A DNA stretch of 64,000 nucleotides from contig CAZSIL010000005.1 in assembly GCA_964607025.1 (NCBI GenBank), positions 14,735 to 78,734 of the forward strand. The letters run 5' to 3'. The position numbers and the translations under genes are program-made. Below are positions 53,188 to 62,879 of the stretch, piece after piece (the first letter of the stretch is position 1; each line of letters starts with the position of its first letter). The notes under the pieces were generated by a model. That model was not told the DNA's origin and ran no database searches. It saw nothing but the letters and a program-made list of their open reading frames with translations. The stretch comes from SIG565 sp964607025 (lineage in GTDB: Bacteria > Bacillota > Clostridia > Oscillospirales > Acutalibacteraceae).

Positions 53188-54672
53188 ATGAAATACATTA
53201 GCACAAGAAATAAGAATATACGAGTAAACTCTGCTCAGGCGATATCACAGGGCATATCCAAGGACGGCGGTTTGTTTGTTCCCGAAGAAATACCAATGCT
53301 GAGCATCGATGATTTTAAATATCTAAGCGGTGTTGATTATATAGAAAGAGCAGCTTTCGTTCTCAAGAAATATCTCACCGATTTTACTGAGGACGAAATT
53401 TATGCCTGTGTTCGCGGTGCTTATACTGGCAGTTTCGATAATGAAATTCCAGCCCCCATCGTAAAGACCAAAAACGGCGTTAACATTCTTGAACTCTGGC
53501 ACGGTCCCACGTGTGCTTTCAAGGATTTAGCGTTGCAGTTGTTGCCGTATTTGCTTACAACGTCGGCTAAAAAAGTAAGCGGTGGTAAAGAAATCGTTAT
53601 TTTGGTTGCAACGAGCGGCGATACGGGTAAAGCCGCGCTCGAAGGCTTTTGTGATGTTGAAAACACCAAAATCATCGTTTTCTATCCGAGTGACGGCGTA
53701 AGTGCTATGCAGAAACTACAAATGGATACTCAAAAGGGCGAAAACGTTTGCGTTTGCGCGATAAAAGGTAATTTTGACGATGCTCAAACGGGTGTTAAAA
53801 ACATTTTTACAAATAACGATACAGCGGCACTTCTTGAAAAAAATAATATGCAGTTTTCTTCTGCTAACTCAATTAACTGGGGCCGTCTTGTGCCGCAAAT
53901 TGTTTACTACGTTTCGGCTTATTGCGATTTACTGAAAAACGGTGAAGATTTATCCGGTGGCTTCAATATCGTTGTTCCAACGGGTAATTTTGGTAATATT
54001 TTAGCGGCTTACTATGCTAAAATGATGGGCGTCCCCGTAAATAAACTTATTTGCGCATCTAATGCCAATAATGTTTTGACTGATTTTATTAATACGGGGG
54101 TTTATGACAGAAACCGCACGTTCCACACAACCATTTCTCCATCAATGGATATACTGATTTCAAGCAATCTTGAGAGAATGTTGTTTGAACTTTGTAATAG
54201 AGACGATAAACTCGTAGCAAAATTGCAAGAGGATTTGTCTAAAAATGGTAAATACAAAGTAAGGGAAGATGTTCACAAAAAATTTGCCGAACTTTTCTTT
54301 GGCGGCTGTTGTGATGATACTGAAACGAAAGAGACTATCGGTAAGTATTTTGCAGAACAAGGGTATCTCAGTGATACACACACCGCGGTTGCTTTAAACG
54401 TTTATGAGCAGTATTTGATAAAAACGGGTGATAAGCGCACTACTGTTGTTGCTTCTACCGCATCGCCTTATAAATTTGCCGTAAGCGTGTTGGAAGCATT
54501 AGGTAAGGATTTACCCGATACTGAATTTGAGACGGTAAAAAAATTGTCAGCAATTTCAGATACAGCAATTCCTGCACCACTCGCTTTGCTTGAAAATGCG
54601 GTTCCAAGATTTAAAAATCTAGTAGATAAACAGGATATGACATCATTTGTTTTGAAAACGCTCGGAATTTAA
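53188..54672 (+). CDS. thrC: Threonine synthase
   Basis: The 494-residue PLP enzyme makes threonine from O-phosphohomoserine. The PLP Lys lies in TCAFKDLALQLLP (about residue 113), ATSGDTGKAAL (about 146) binds the phosphate, and the N-terminal YISTRNKN and GGLFVPEEIP are typical of the long form. Ribosome site GGAGGG lies seven bases upstream. It lies 20 bases after yraN. Confidence 0.96.
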   Translation: MKYISTRNKNIRVNSAQAISQGISKDGGLFVPEEIPMLSIDDFKYLSGVDYIERAAFVLKKYLTDFTEDEIYACVRGAYTGSFDNEIPAPIVKTKNGVNILELWHGPTCAFKDLALQLLPYLLTTSAKKVSGGKEIVILVATSGDTGKAALEGFCDVENTKIIVFYPSDGVSAMQKLQMDTQKGENVCVCAIKGNFDDAQTGVKNIFTNNDTAALLEKNNMQFSSANSINWGRLVPQIVYYVSAYCDLLKNGEDLSGGFNIVVPTGNFGNILAAYYAKMMGVPVNKLICASNANNVLTDFINTGVYDRNRTFHTTISPSMDILISSNLERMLFELCNRDDKLVAKLQEDLSKNGKYKVREDVHKKFAELFFGGCCDDTETKETIGKYFAEQGYLSDTHTAVALNVYEQYLIKTGDKRTTVVASTASPYKFAVSVLEALGKDLPDTEFETVKKLSAISDTAIPAPLALLENAVPRFKNLVDKQDMTSFVLKTLGI

Positions 54673-54686
54673 GAGTTTGTATGAAA

Positions 54687-54715
54687 AAAACACCCTGCGT
54701 TTTGCAGGGTGTTTT
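54687..54715. terminator. Bidirectional terminator between thrC and the DUF1540 gene
   Basis: CACCCTGC pairs with GCAGGGTG around a five-base loop, with A-run and T-run on both sides. Confidence 0.92.
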
Positions 54716-54720
54716 CTCGA

Positions 54721-54888
54721 TTAGTCTTTTTTAGTATAGGTTCTGCAATAGTGTACGTTGTCACATTTGCAATTATTGTTATCGTAGCAGGAAACTTTAA
54801 TTGTTCCGGCAAAACAGGTGTCATCTTTAGCGTGGTATTTGCAGTTTTCAACGTTGCAAACTATACCGTTAATTTTGTTTTCAGACAT
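54721..54888 (-). CDS. DUF1540 small Cys-rich protein
   Basis: The 55-residue protein MSENKINGIVCNVENCKYH... has six Cys in the DUF1540 pattern: VxCNVxNCxYH, then a Cys after DDT, SCY, CKCD and HYCRTY. Such proteins are common in spore formers and probably bind metal; function is unknown. AAGGAG lies eight bases before the ATG. It converges on thrC at the shared terminator. Confidence 0.85.
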   Translation of the reverse strand: MSENKINGIVCNVENCKYHAKDDTCFAGTIKVSCYDNNNCKCDNVHYCRTYTKKD

Positions 54889-54977
54889 AATCTTTCTCCT
54901 TAAAATTTTTTGACCTTGCGGTCAAATTTAGTATTCCCCAAATAATTAAAATATTCTAAAAAAAGGCGGTGATTTTC

Positions 54978-55661
54978 ATGGCTTTATATACTATTTCGGA
55001 TTTACATCTTTCTTTTCAGTGTGATAAACCGATGGATGTTTTTAAGGGTTGGGAAAATCACACCGAAAGGATCAAAGCAAATTGGAACCATTTGATTAGA
55101 GCGGATGATACGGTTGTGTTGCCGGGGGATTTTTCCTGGGCGCTGAAACTCGATGATACACTCAAAGATTTTCAGTTTTTAAATGCGCTTAACGGCAAAA
55201 AAATTATTTTAAAGGGAAATCACGATTTATGGTGGCAAACAAGGAAAAAGACCGAAGAATTTTTGAAAAAAAATAATATAGATACTGTAAAAATTTTGTT
55301 CAACGAAGCTTATTTTACAGACGGTTTTGCTGTATGTGGCACACGCGGTTGGTTTTATGATTGTAAGGAAAGTGACAAAAAGGTACTGCTTAGAGAAGTG
55401 GGACGGCTTGAAACGTCAATCAATGCGGCGTTGAAATTTGGTGCGCCGCTCGCAGTATTTTTGCATTATCCGCCAGTATATTCAGGGTTCATATGCAATG
55501 AAATTATCGATGTTTTGAAAAAATATAACATCAAAAAAGTTTATCATGGACATATACACGGTGCGGGCTTTAATAATGCTGTGAAGAATTTTGATGGCAT
55601 AGAATTTAAGCTTGTTTCGTGCGATTGCAACAATTTTACACCGGTTATTGTGACAAAATAA
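54978..55661 (+). CDS. Calcineurin-like metallophosphoesterase
   Basis: The 227-residue protein has the full metal-binding set: SDLHLS (about residues 6-11), GDFSWA, KGNHDLWW (about 77), HYPP and YHGHIHG. The substrate is not evident. ATG at 54978 is favoured, with AAGGCGG seven bases before it; the GTG at 54969 is inside that region. It stands alone, upstream of tig. Confidence 0.88.
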   Translation: MALYTISDLHLSFQCDKPMDVFKGWENHTERIKANWNHLIRADDTVVLPGDFSWALKLDDTLKDFQFLNALNGKKIILKGNHDLWWQTRKKTEEFLKKNNIDTVKILFNEAYFTDGFAVCGTRGWFYDCKESDKKVLLREVGRLETSINAALKFGAPLAVFLHYPPVYSGFICNEIIDVLKKYNIKKVYHGHIHGAGFNNAVKNFDGIEFKLVSCDCNNFTPVIVTK

Positions 55662-55763
55662 GTTATATTTTAATTATTTTTTTATTTTTTTAAAATAAAT
55701 GTGGAAATATTTTCACAAGTATGTTATATTATTATGAGATAAATTGTACGGAGGTATAATATT

Positions 55764-57167
55764 ATGAGTTTAAAATCGTCAAAAAAGGTTGATACCAATA
55801 GGTATGAGCTGGAAATTACTATTGATAAGGAACAATTTGCAGATGCCGTTATGAAGGCATATCGCAAAAATGTTAAAAGCATAAATGTTCCCGGTTTCAG
55901 AAAGGGTAAGGCGCCTAAAAACATCATTGAAAAAATGTACGGCGAAAGCGTATTCTATGAAGATGCTTTGGACATTCTTTATCCCGAAGCAGTTGAAGGT
56001 GCTATTAAAGAAGCAGGGCTTAGATTTGTTGATGATAAAATAGATTTTGATTTGGTTTCCATCGGCAAAGAAGGCGTTGAATTTAAAGTAAAGATTACTG
56101 TTTATCCCGAAGTTTCGGTTGCTGAATACAAGGGTATTGCAGTAGAGAAAAATGCAGTTTCTGTTACCGCTAAAGAAGTTGAGGAAGAACTCAACCGCTT
56201 AGCAGAAAGAAATGCAAGAATGGTTAATGTCCCTGATCGCGCTGCCGAAATGGGAGATACCGCAGTTATCGACTTTGAGGGGTTTGTTGACGGCGTAGCA
56301 TTCGACGGTGGCAAGGGCGAAGCGTTCTCCTTGGGGCTCGGTTCGGGTCAGTTTATCCCCGGCTTTGAAGAGCAGGTTGCAGGTCACAGCATTGGCGAAG
56401 AGTTTGACGTGAACGTTACCTTCCCCGAAGAGTATCAAGCAGAAGAACTTGCCGGAAAACCCGCAGTATTTAAGGTTAAACTTCACGAAATTAAAAAGCG
56501 TGAGTTACCTGTTATAGATGATGAATTTGCTAAGGATGTAAGCGAATTTGATACAGTTGACGAGTTGAAAAAGGACCTTAAAGCCAAGGCATTAGAGCGC
56601 AAGAAAAAGGCGGCTGACGAGCAGGTCGAAAACGCTATTGTTGATAAAATCGTTGAGGATATGACTGCCGAAATTCCAGAAGCGATGATTACTAATCGCG
56701 TAAAGCAGATGGTTCAGGATTTTGCATACCGTTTGCAGATGCAGGGTATGAATCTTGAAACCTACATTAAGTATACCGGTTCCGATATGGCTGAGTTTGA
56801 AAAGACCTTTCGCCCGCAGGCTGAAAAGCAAGTTAAGATGCGTTTAGCACTTGAAAAAATCGTTGAACTTGAAAATATAGTACCTACCGAAGAAGAAATC
56901 AATGCTCAGATTGAAAAAATGGCAAATGATTACGGCGTAACCGTAGAGCAGGTTAAAAATGCTATTCCCGCCGAAGAAATTGCAAAAGATTTGGCTGTTA
57001 ATAAGGCAATTGATTTAGTAAAGGCAGCTGCAGTTATTACTGAAGTAAAGAAGACAACTGCTAAAAAAAGCGCCGCTAAAAAAGCTGATGGTGAAGAAAA
57101 AACCGCCGCTAAAAAGTCGACCGCTAAAAAATCAACTGCCAAAAAAGTAGAAGACAAAGCGGAATAA
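55764..57167 (+). CDS. tig: Trigger factor with a Lys/Ala-rich C-terminal tail
   Basis: The 467-residue ribosome-bound chaperone has the ribosome-binding domain with FRKGKAPKNIIEKMYG (about 45-60), a PPIase domain (about 160-245) with GDTAVIDFEG, and a helical C-domain. After residue 428 it carries a tail of repeated AKKSxAKK units of about 35 residues, absent from ordinary trigger factors and like a histone H1 tail. It may add binding to RNA or ribosomes. The start follows CGGAGG. It leads tig-clpP-clpX, the common order. Confidence 0.95.
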   Translation: MSLKSSKKVDTNRYELEITIDKEQFADAVMKAYRKNVKSINVPGFRKGKAPKNIIEKMYGESVFYEDALDILYPEAVEGAIKEAGLRFVDDKIDFDLVSIGKEGVEFKVKITVYPEVSVAEYKGIAVEKNAVSVTAKEVEEELNRLAERNARMVNVPDRAAEMGDTAVIDFEGFVDGVAFDGGKGEAFSLGLGSGQFIPGFEEQVAGHSIGEEFDVNVTFPEEYQAEELAGKPAVFKVKLHEIKKRELPVIDDEFAKDVSEFDTVDELKKDLKAKALERKKKAADEQVENAIVDKIVEDMTAEIPEAMITNRVKQMVQDFAYRLQMQGMNLETYIKYTGSDMAEFEKTFRPQAEKQVKMRLALEKIVELENIVPTEEEINAQIEKMANDYGVTVEQVKNAIPAEEIAKDLAVNKAIDLVKAAAVITEVKKTTAKKSAAKKADGEEKTAAKKSTAKKSTAKKVEDKAE

Positions 57168-57220
57168 TTGATTATACTTTCAAAGTTTTGTTAATAATAA
57201 TTTTTACGGAGGTGTTCATT

Positions 57221-57808
57221 ATGGATATGAGTTTTATTCCTTATGTTGTTGAACAAACAAGCAGGGGAGAGCGTTCTTACGATATTTTTTCCCGTTTGCT
57301 TAATGACCGAATTGTAATGCTTTGCGATCAGGTTAATGATACAACCGCAAGTTTGGTTATCGCGCAAATGCTCTATCTTGAAGCGCAGGACCCCGATAAA
57401 GATATTAACTTTTATATAAACAGCCCTGGTGGATCTGTTTCTGCCGGTCTCGCTATTTACGATACTATGCAGTATATTAAATGTGATGTTAGCACTATTT
57501 GTATGGGTATGGCAGCGAGTATGGGTGCATTTCTTTTGGCATCGGGCACAAAGGGTAAGAGATTTGCTTTGCCCAATAGTGAAATTATGATTCACCAGCC
57601 CTTAGGCGGTGCTCAAGGGCAGGCAACAGATGTTCTTATCCATGCCAACCATATTAAAAAAACCCGAGATAAACTCAATAGAATTTTATCCGAGGTTACA
57701 GGCCGTACACTCCAAGAAATAGAAAGAGATACCGAGCGCGATAACTTTATGTCGGCTGTGGAAGCCGCCGAATACGGATTAGTTGATAAGGTTATCGAGA
57801 AAAGATAG
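57221..57808 (+). CDS. clpP: ClpP protease subunit
   Basis: The 195-residue serine protease forms the 14-mer chamber used by ClpX and ClpC. Ser100 in AASMGAFLL and His125 in MIHQPLGG are in place. The start at 57221 is set by GGAGG eight bases upstream; TTG at 57188 has none. It lies eight bases before clpX. Confidence 0.97.
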   Translation: MDMSFIPYVVEQTSRGERSYDIFSRLLNDRIVMLCDQVNDTTASLVIAQMLYLEAQDPDKDINFYINSPGGSVSAGLAIYDTMQYIKCDVSTICMGMAASMGAFLLASGTKGKRFALPNSEIMIHQPLGGAQGQATDVLIHANHIKKTRDKLNRILSEVTGRTLQEIERDTERDNFMSAVEAAEYGLVDKVIEKR

Positions 57809-57816
57809 GAGTATTT

Positions 57817-59076
57817 ATGCCTAACAAGGATAATAAAAACACAGTATGCTGCTCGTTCTGCGGTAAAACGCAGGACGAAGCAGTTCGTCTTATAGAGGGT
57901 CCTGGAGTTTATATATGTGATAGTTGCATATCGTTTTGCAACTCATTGCTCATAGGTGATGAAGTATATTCAGGAAACAAACGAAACTCCAAACGTAAGA
58001 AGGAAAAAGAGTTTGTATTACCAACCCCGTCTGAAATCAAGAAGAAACTTGACGAATATGTAATCGGTCAGGATGACGCAAAAAAAACTCTTTCGGTAGC
58101 GGTTTATAACCACTATAAGCGTATATTCAAAAACGTAGATAGCGATGTTGAACTTAATAAAAGCAATGTTGTTTTGTTAGGACCTACCGGTGTTGGTAAA
58201 ACACTTTTGGCGCAGACTCTGGCTAAAATTATTGACGTTCCGATTGCCATTACCGATGCTACAACGCTAACCGAAGCGGGATACGTTGGAGAAGACGTTG
58301 AAAATATTTTATTACGTCTTATTCAGGCGGCTGATTTTGATATCGAAAAAGCAGAGCGCGGTATAATCTACGTTGATGAGATTGATAAAATTGCGCGTAA
58401 GTCTGAGAACACTTCAATAACACGTGACGTTAGCGGTGAAGGAGTTCAACAGGCATTGCTCAAAATTCTTGAAGGTACCGTTGCTAACGTTCCACCACAA
58501 GGTGGCAGAAAGCATCCGCAGCAAGAATTTATTACAATAGATACAACAAATATTTTGTTCATTTGCGCGGGCGCTTTTGATGGACTTAATAAGGTTATAG
58601 AAAAGAGAGTCGGCGGCAGTAGCTTGGGGTTCGGCGCACAGGTAAAATCTAAAAATGATATAATTCGTGATACGGAGAATTCCGAGGTGACACCGCAAGA
58701 TTTGGTAAAATTCGGTTTAATACCGGAACTGGTAGGTCGTTTGCCTGTTATAACCGCACTTAAGGGGCTTGACCGCGATACACTTATCAGTATAATGACC
58801 GAGCCGAAAAATTCTATTATAAAGCAATATCAAACACTTTTCAAAATGGATGGCATTACTCTTGAGTTTGAAGATGCGGCATTGAGTCGGGTTGCTGATA
58901 TGGCGATAGAGAGAAAAACAGGTGCTAGGGGACTTCGTTCTATTATTGAGAAGACCCTTAAGGATGTTATGTTTGATGCGCCGTCTGACAATACTATTAC
59001 TAAAATTGTTATTACCAAAGAAGCCGTTGAAGGCGGTAAACCTATCGTTGAACGCCAAAAGAAAAAGGCAGTATAA
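57817..59076 (+). CDS. clpX: ClpX ATPase of the ClpXP protease
   Basis: The 419-residue unfoldase has an N-terminal zinc-binding domain (CSFCGK ... CDSC, residues 11-38) for substrates and the AAA+ domain with GPTGVGKT (about 124-131) and IYVDEIDKIA (about 188). The ClpP-docking loop lies near 265 (GLNKVIEKR). It is made with ClpP and followed by its own terminator. Confidence 0.97.
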   Translation: MPNKDNKNTVCCSFCGKTQDEAVRLIEGPGVYICDSCISFCNSLLIGDEVYSGNKRNSKRKKEKEFVLPTPSEIKKKLDEYVIGQDDAKKTLSVAVYNHYKRIFKNVDSDVELNKSNVVLLGPTGVGKTLLAQTLAKIIDVPIAITDATTLTEAGYVGEDVENILLRLIQAADFDIEKAERGIIYVDEIDKIARKSENTSITRDVSGEGVQQALLKILEGTVANVPPQGGRKHPQQEFITIDTTNILFICAGAFDGLNKVIEKRVGGSSLGFGAQVKSKNDIIRDTENSEVTPQDLVKFGLIPELVGRLPVITALKGLDRDTLISIMTEPKNSIIKQYQTLFKMDGITLEFEDAALSRVADMAIERKTGARGLRSIIEKTLKDVMFDAPSDNTITKIVITKEAVEGGKPIVERQKKKAV

Positions 59077-59080
59077 ATTT

Positions 59081-59107
59081 AACGGCAACCATTGGTTGCC
59101 GTTTTTA
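59081..59107 (+). terminator. Terminator of tig-clpP-clpX
   Basis: AACGGCAACC pairs perfectly with GGTTGCCGTT around three bases, followed by T. Confidence 0.92.
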
Positions 59108-59125
59108 TTTAAAGGGTGAAATTAT

Positions 59126-60730
59126 TTGTTTTTTGAAAAAATAACTAGAGAGAATATTATAAAAATACGGAACTATTTAAAAAGCAATACTTTTTCATGT
59201 GAATTTACCCCTGCAAATCTGCTTTTATGGTCTAAGATGTATGAAACCAAGTTTGCAATAATTGATAATACGTTATGTCTTTGCTATGAGGAGTCGAATG
59301 GGCCTATTTTTGCTTTACTCGGTGGTGATTTGAAGAGTGTTATTGTAAAAGTCACCGAATACTGTTTAGAACAGAATATTGTTCCGAAAATATCTTTAAA
59401 CGAAGAACAGTTGGAAGAAATTGTAAAAATTGATGAGAGTTATGATATTTTTGAATCGGAAAAATCGGCGGAATACATATATTCGGCCGAAGCGTTGGCA
59501 ACTCTTAGCGGTAAAAAATATCATTCAAAGCGCAACCATATCGCCGCATTCAGTAAGCAGTATGATTGGACGTTTGAAAAATTAACACCCGCAAATTCAC
59601 ACGAAATTCTAAGTATATCAGATAATTGGATAGCTGATAACAATAAAACCAACGAAACCTCAATTAATACCGACCGCGAAGGTATTGAAATGCTGCTAAA
59701 TAATTTTAGTGCTTTTCGTGCCCGTGGTGGCATTGTAAGGGTTGATGGCAAAGCCGTTGCCTTTTGCATTGGTACACCTGTAAGCGATACTGTTTTTGAT
59801 GTGAATTTTGAAAAAGCATTGCCCGAATATAAAGGTGCGTATGCCGTAGTAAATCGTGAATTTGCCGCTTGCCTTTCCGATTTTGAGTTTATAAACAGGG
59901 AAGACGATTTAGGTGTAGCGGGGCTTCGCAAGGCGAAGCTTTCTTATAGACCCATTAAAATTCTTAAAAAATATATAATAATGCCGAAATTTATAAGAGA
60001 GCAGGCAATTGATTTATATTTAACTACCTTTGCCGAGGAAAGTATGGAAAGTGCTGAATCGCTTTTCAAAAAATTCTTTTTGCATAATACTTTGTTAAAG
60101 CTACAAAATAAAAAAATCGTTTCAATGCTTTTTGCTATCGATTCCGCCATTGGCAAAACCGAGGCGGCATATATTTACGGTGCCGCCACCGATAAATCGC
60201 ACCGCAATAAAGGTTATATGAAGGAACTTATTGATTTTGCTGCAAAAAATTATGATGCGCTTTATTTAAAACCTGCAAGCAGTGAATTGTTTGAGTTTTA
60301 CAGCAAGTTAGGATTTGTAACTAACTTCTATAAAAAAGAGATAAATGGCAGCGCAAAATCAAACAATGTAAATATACAAAAAATTGACAATGTCGTAGAT
60401 TTCGTAAAGGTGAGAAACGCGCTTTCACCTGAAGTGTCGGTTAGTTTATGCGATACGGCACTTGAGTATATTTTAGAAAACTATATAGCGGTAACCGATA
60501 GCATTGAAAACCCTCAAAATTTCGCTCTGTTTACCAGAGAAAATGATACCGCAATAATTAACGAAGCGCTGTCAATAAGCTGTTCAGAGCCATTTTTGGA
60601 AGAGATATGCTGTAAGTATAACTGCAAATCGTTTGCGGGGTATACTGTAGGCACCGATATACCTTGCGGTATGTTAAGAACTAATGTTGAGTTACCTAAA
60701 AAAATGTATATGGGTTTGGATATTGATTAA
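59126..60730 (+). CDS. DUF2156 (lysyltransferase-like) protein fused to a GNAT acetyltransferase
   Basis: The 534-residue protein starts with a DUF2156 domain (about 1-285), the fold of the C-terminal part of phosphatidylglycerol lysyltransferases. A GNAT domain (about 290-420) follows with DKSHRNKGYMKELIDFA (about 354-370), the acetyl-CoA-binding loop. A third part of about 110 residues is not recognised. The DUF2156 half lacks membrane segments, so it is unlikely to be a classical MprF. TTG start with AAAGGGTG six bases before it. It stands alone. Confidence 0.78.
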   Translation: MFFEKITRENIIKIRNYLKSNTFSCEFTPANLLLWSKMYETKFAIIDNTLCLCYEESNGPIFALLGGDLKSVIVKVTEYCLEQNIVPKISLNEEQLEEIVKIDESYDIFESEKSAEYIYSAEALATLSGKKYHSKRNHIAAFSKQYDWTFEKLTPANSHEILSISDNWIADNNKTNETSINTDREGIEMLLNNFSAFRARGGIVRVDGKAVAFCIGTPVSDTVFDVNFEKALPEYKGAYAVVNREFAACLSDFEFINREDDLGVAGLRKAKLSYRPIKILKKYIIMPKFIREQAIDLYLTTFAEESMESAESLFKKFFLHNTLLKLQNKKIVSMLFAIDSAIGKTEAAYIYGAATDKSHRNKGYMKELIDFAAKNYDALYLKPASSELFEFYSKLGFVTNFYKKEINGSAKSNNVNIQKIDNVVDFVKVRNALSPEVSVSLCDTALEYILENYIAVTDSIENPQNFALFTRENDTAIINEALSISCSEPFLEEICCKYNCKSFAGYTVGTDIPCGMLRTNVELPKKMYMGLDID

Positions 60731-60732
60731 AA

Positions 60733-60762
60733 AACACCACACTACCAAAGTAGTGTGGTGTT
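60733..60762. terminator. Bidirectional terminator between the GNAT fusion and argS
   Basis: A 13-bp stem, AACACCACACTAC with complement, has a CAAA loop and T-rich ends. Confidence 0.92.
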
Positions 60763-60772
60763 AAATTTTATT

Positions 60773-62458
60773 TTACATGCTCTCAGGTGCGTCAATTTTA
60801 AGCATTGAAAGAATATTTTTGATAACTACTGCAGTGTCACGGCAGAGCATAACACGCGCCCGCATAAGATTTTCTTCAATACCGCGTACACGGCATGCAT
60901 TATAGAATTTATGGAACTTGGTAGCAAGCTCTGTTACGTAGTGTGTCATACGAGCAGGGTCGTAGGTTCTTGCGGCAGTTTTAATTTCCTCAGTTAATGC
61001 CGCTAAATGAACTATAAGCTCGCGCTCTTCCAAGGTGTTCAGTAATTTAAGGTCATCCGCGGTACATTCGCCGAGTACAATGCCGTCGGTTTCGAGATTT
61101 CTTAAAATACTGCAAATTCTCGCATACGCATACTGAACATAATATACGGGATTCTGGCTTGATTCTTCAACCGCTAAATCAAGGTCAAAATCAAAGTGAG
61201 AATTGGCTTCTCTGAGATTAAAGAAAAATCTTGCCGCATCAATCGGCACTTCATCAAGCAGAGTTACAAGTGTAATGGCTTTACCTGAGCGTTTTGATGC
61301 TTTGATAACCTCACCGTCACGTACAAGACGTACCATCTGCATAAGCACAACGTCAAGGCGGTCAGCATCGACACCGAGAGCTGTGAGTGCCGCTTTAAGA
61401 CGCGGTACGTAACCGTGATGGTCGGCACCTAAAATATCAATTGCCTTGTCAAATCCACGTGTAACTAATTTATTGTAGTGATATGCAATATCGGGCACAA
61501 CGTAGGTCGGAACACCGTTTGAGCGAACAAGCACAAAATCTTCAGCACCAAAATCGCTACCTTTGAACCATAAAGCATTTTCGTTTTCATAGGTGTGACC
61601 GCTGTTTTTAAGCAGTTCTATAATACGGGTTGTTTCACCACTTGCGTGCAAAGTACTTTCCTTAAACCAAGTATTATATTCAATACGGTATTTAAGCAGA
61701 TCATCGTGAAGACCTTGAATATTTTTTGGCAATGCGAACTCGACCAAAGCACGTCTGCGTTCTTCTTCGGGGACAGTCAAATATTTATCGCCGTGAATGT
61801 CGGCAAAATCGGTAGCGTGAGCAATAATATCTGCACCGTGATAAGAGTCTTCGGGCATTTCAATACTGCAATCAAATATTTGCTTATATCTAAGGTCAAG
61901 TGATAAGCCAAACTTATTAATTTGGTTACCCGCGTCATTTATGTAAAACTCACGTTCAACCTTAAAACCAGCGGCATCTAAAACAGCCGCTAAGCAGTCA
62001 CCCAAAGCGCCTCCACGCGCATTACCAATATGCATAGGGCCTGTGGGGTTAGCGGAAACAAACTCAACAAGAACTCGCTTGTTTTCACCGTAATTGCTTT
62101 TGCCATATTCCGCACCTAATTTATCAATATCTGTAACGATGTCAGAATAATATTTATCACCTAAAAAGAAATTTATGAAACCAGGTCCTGCTATTTCGTA
62201 GCGATCAATATAGGTGTTTTCAAAATCGGCGTTAGCCATTAGTGTTTCGGCAATTTTGCGGGGTGCAGAACGGAAATTTCTTGCCCAAGACATAGCCGCG
62301 TTTACCGCATAATCACCGTGTTCGCGGTTTGCGGGAACTTCTATTATAAAATCAGCAAGCTCAGAGTCGGGCAATTCGCCTTTTCTAATCGCCGATGCCG
62401 CCGCATTTATAATACATTGTTTGATTTGCTCTTTTGCAGTATTAACTATTTGTGACAC
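60773..62458 (-). CDS. argS: Arginyl-tRNA synthetase
   Basis: The 561-residue class I enzyme charges tRNA-Arg. The signature appears as NPTGPMHIGNARGG (HIGN for HIGH, about residue 121) and KASKRSGKA (KMSKS-type, about 345). The N-terminal tRNA D-loop domain and the C-terminal helical domain are complete. The start is GTG at 62458, with AAAGAGG nine bases before it. It overlaps the DUF1934 gene by 17 bases, forming murI-DUF1934-argS. Confidence 0.96.
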   Translation of the reverse strand: MSQIVNTAKEQIKQCIINAAASAIRKGELPDSELADFIIEVPANREHGDYAVNAAMSWARNFRSAPRKIAETLMANADFENTYIDRYEIAGPGFINFFLGDKYYSDIVTDIDKLGAEYGKSNYGENKRVLVEFVSANPTGPMHIGNARGGALGDCLAAVLDAAGFKVEREFYINDAGNQINKFGLSLDLRYKQIFDCSIEMPEDSYHGADIIAHATDFADIHGDKYLTVPEEERRRALVEFALPKNIQGLHDDLLKYRIEYNTWFKESTLHASGETTRIIELLKNSGHTYENENALWFKGSDFGAEDFVLVRSNGVPTYVVPDIAYHYNKLVTRGFDKAIDILGADHHGYVPRLKAALTALGVDADRLDVVLMQMVRLVRDGEVIKASKRSGKAITLVTLLDEVPIDAARFFFNLREANSHFDFDLDLAVEESSQNPVYYVQYAYARICSILRNLETDGIVLGECTADDLKLLNTLEERELIVHLAALTEEIKTAARTYDPARMTHYVTELATKFHKFYNACRVRGIEENLMRARVMLCRDTAVVIKNILSMLKIDAPESM

Positions 62459-62879
62459 TGTTTTCAACCTCTTTTATTGATATTTCTACTGTGTTGCGGC
62501 TAATAAGTCCGTTATCAATGTCAATCGTGTAGCACATTGATATATCACCGCCGTTTTTATTTAAATTATTAATTATACTTTCTCCAAAAATGCCGAGCAC
62601 GAGTTCACCCTGCGGAATTGAGTAAAAACACCTGTTTCTGCGACCTTTTTCAATAACAAGCTTACTGTCAATCGCGCCGCTTCTGTTCATAACAATGCGG
62701 TTATCTTCGGTTTTTAGTGTTGTTTTTACCAAAGAACCCTCAAGCGTCTGATTTTCTTCATACACAACCATATATTTACCGTCGCGCTCCCCAAATTTTC
62801 CGAGGGTGGTAAATTCTATAACTTCGCTGTCAGCATCACTTGTTTGTGTGCCTTTAATGTTTATAATAACGTCCTTCAT
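62442..62879 (-). CDS. DUF1934 (YwiB-like) beta-barrel protein
   Basis: The 145-residue protein is made almost wholly of beta strands in the lipocalin-like DUF1934 pattern, with VIEFTTLGKF and YEENQTLEGS near the N-terminus. In Bacillus ywiB lies beside argS, as here. Function unknown. It overlaps murI by four bases (ATGA). Confidence 0.85.
   Translation of the reverse strand: MKDVIINIKGTQTSDADSEVIEFTTLGKFGERDGKYMVVYEENQTLEGSLVKTTLKTEDNRIVMNRSGAIDSKLVIEKGRRNRCFYSIPQGELVLGIFGESIINNLNKNGGDISMCYTIDIDNGLISRNTVEISIKEVENSVTNS

Noticed and set aside
54669..54851. 60-codon open frame on minus over the DUF1540 gene
   Set aside because: It is in another frame from the DUF1540 protein, which has the ribosome site and the family pattern.
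57191..57595. 134-codon open frame on minus over clpP
   Set aside because: Shadow of clpP and its leader, with no start signal.
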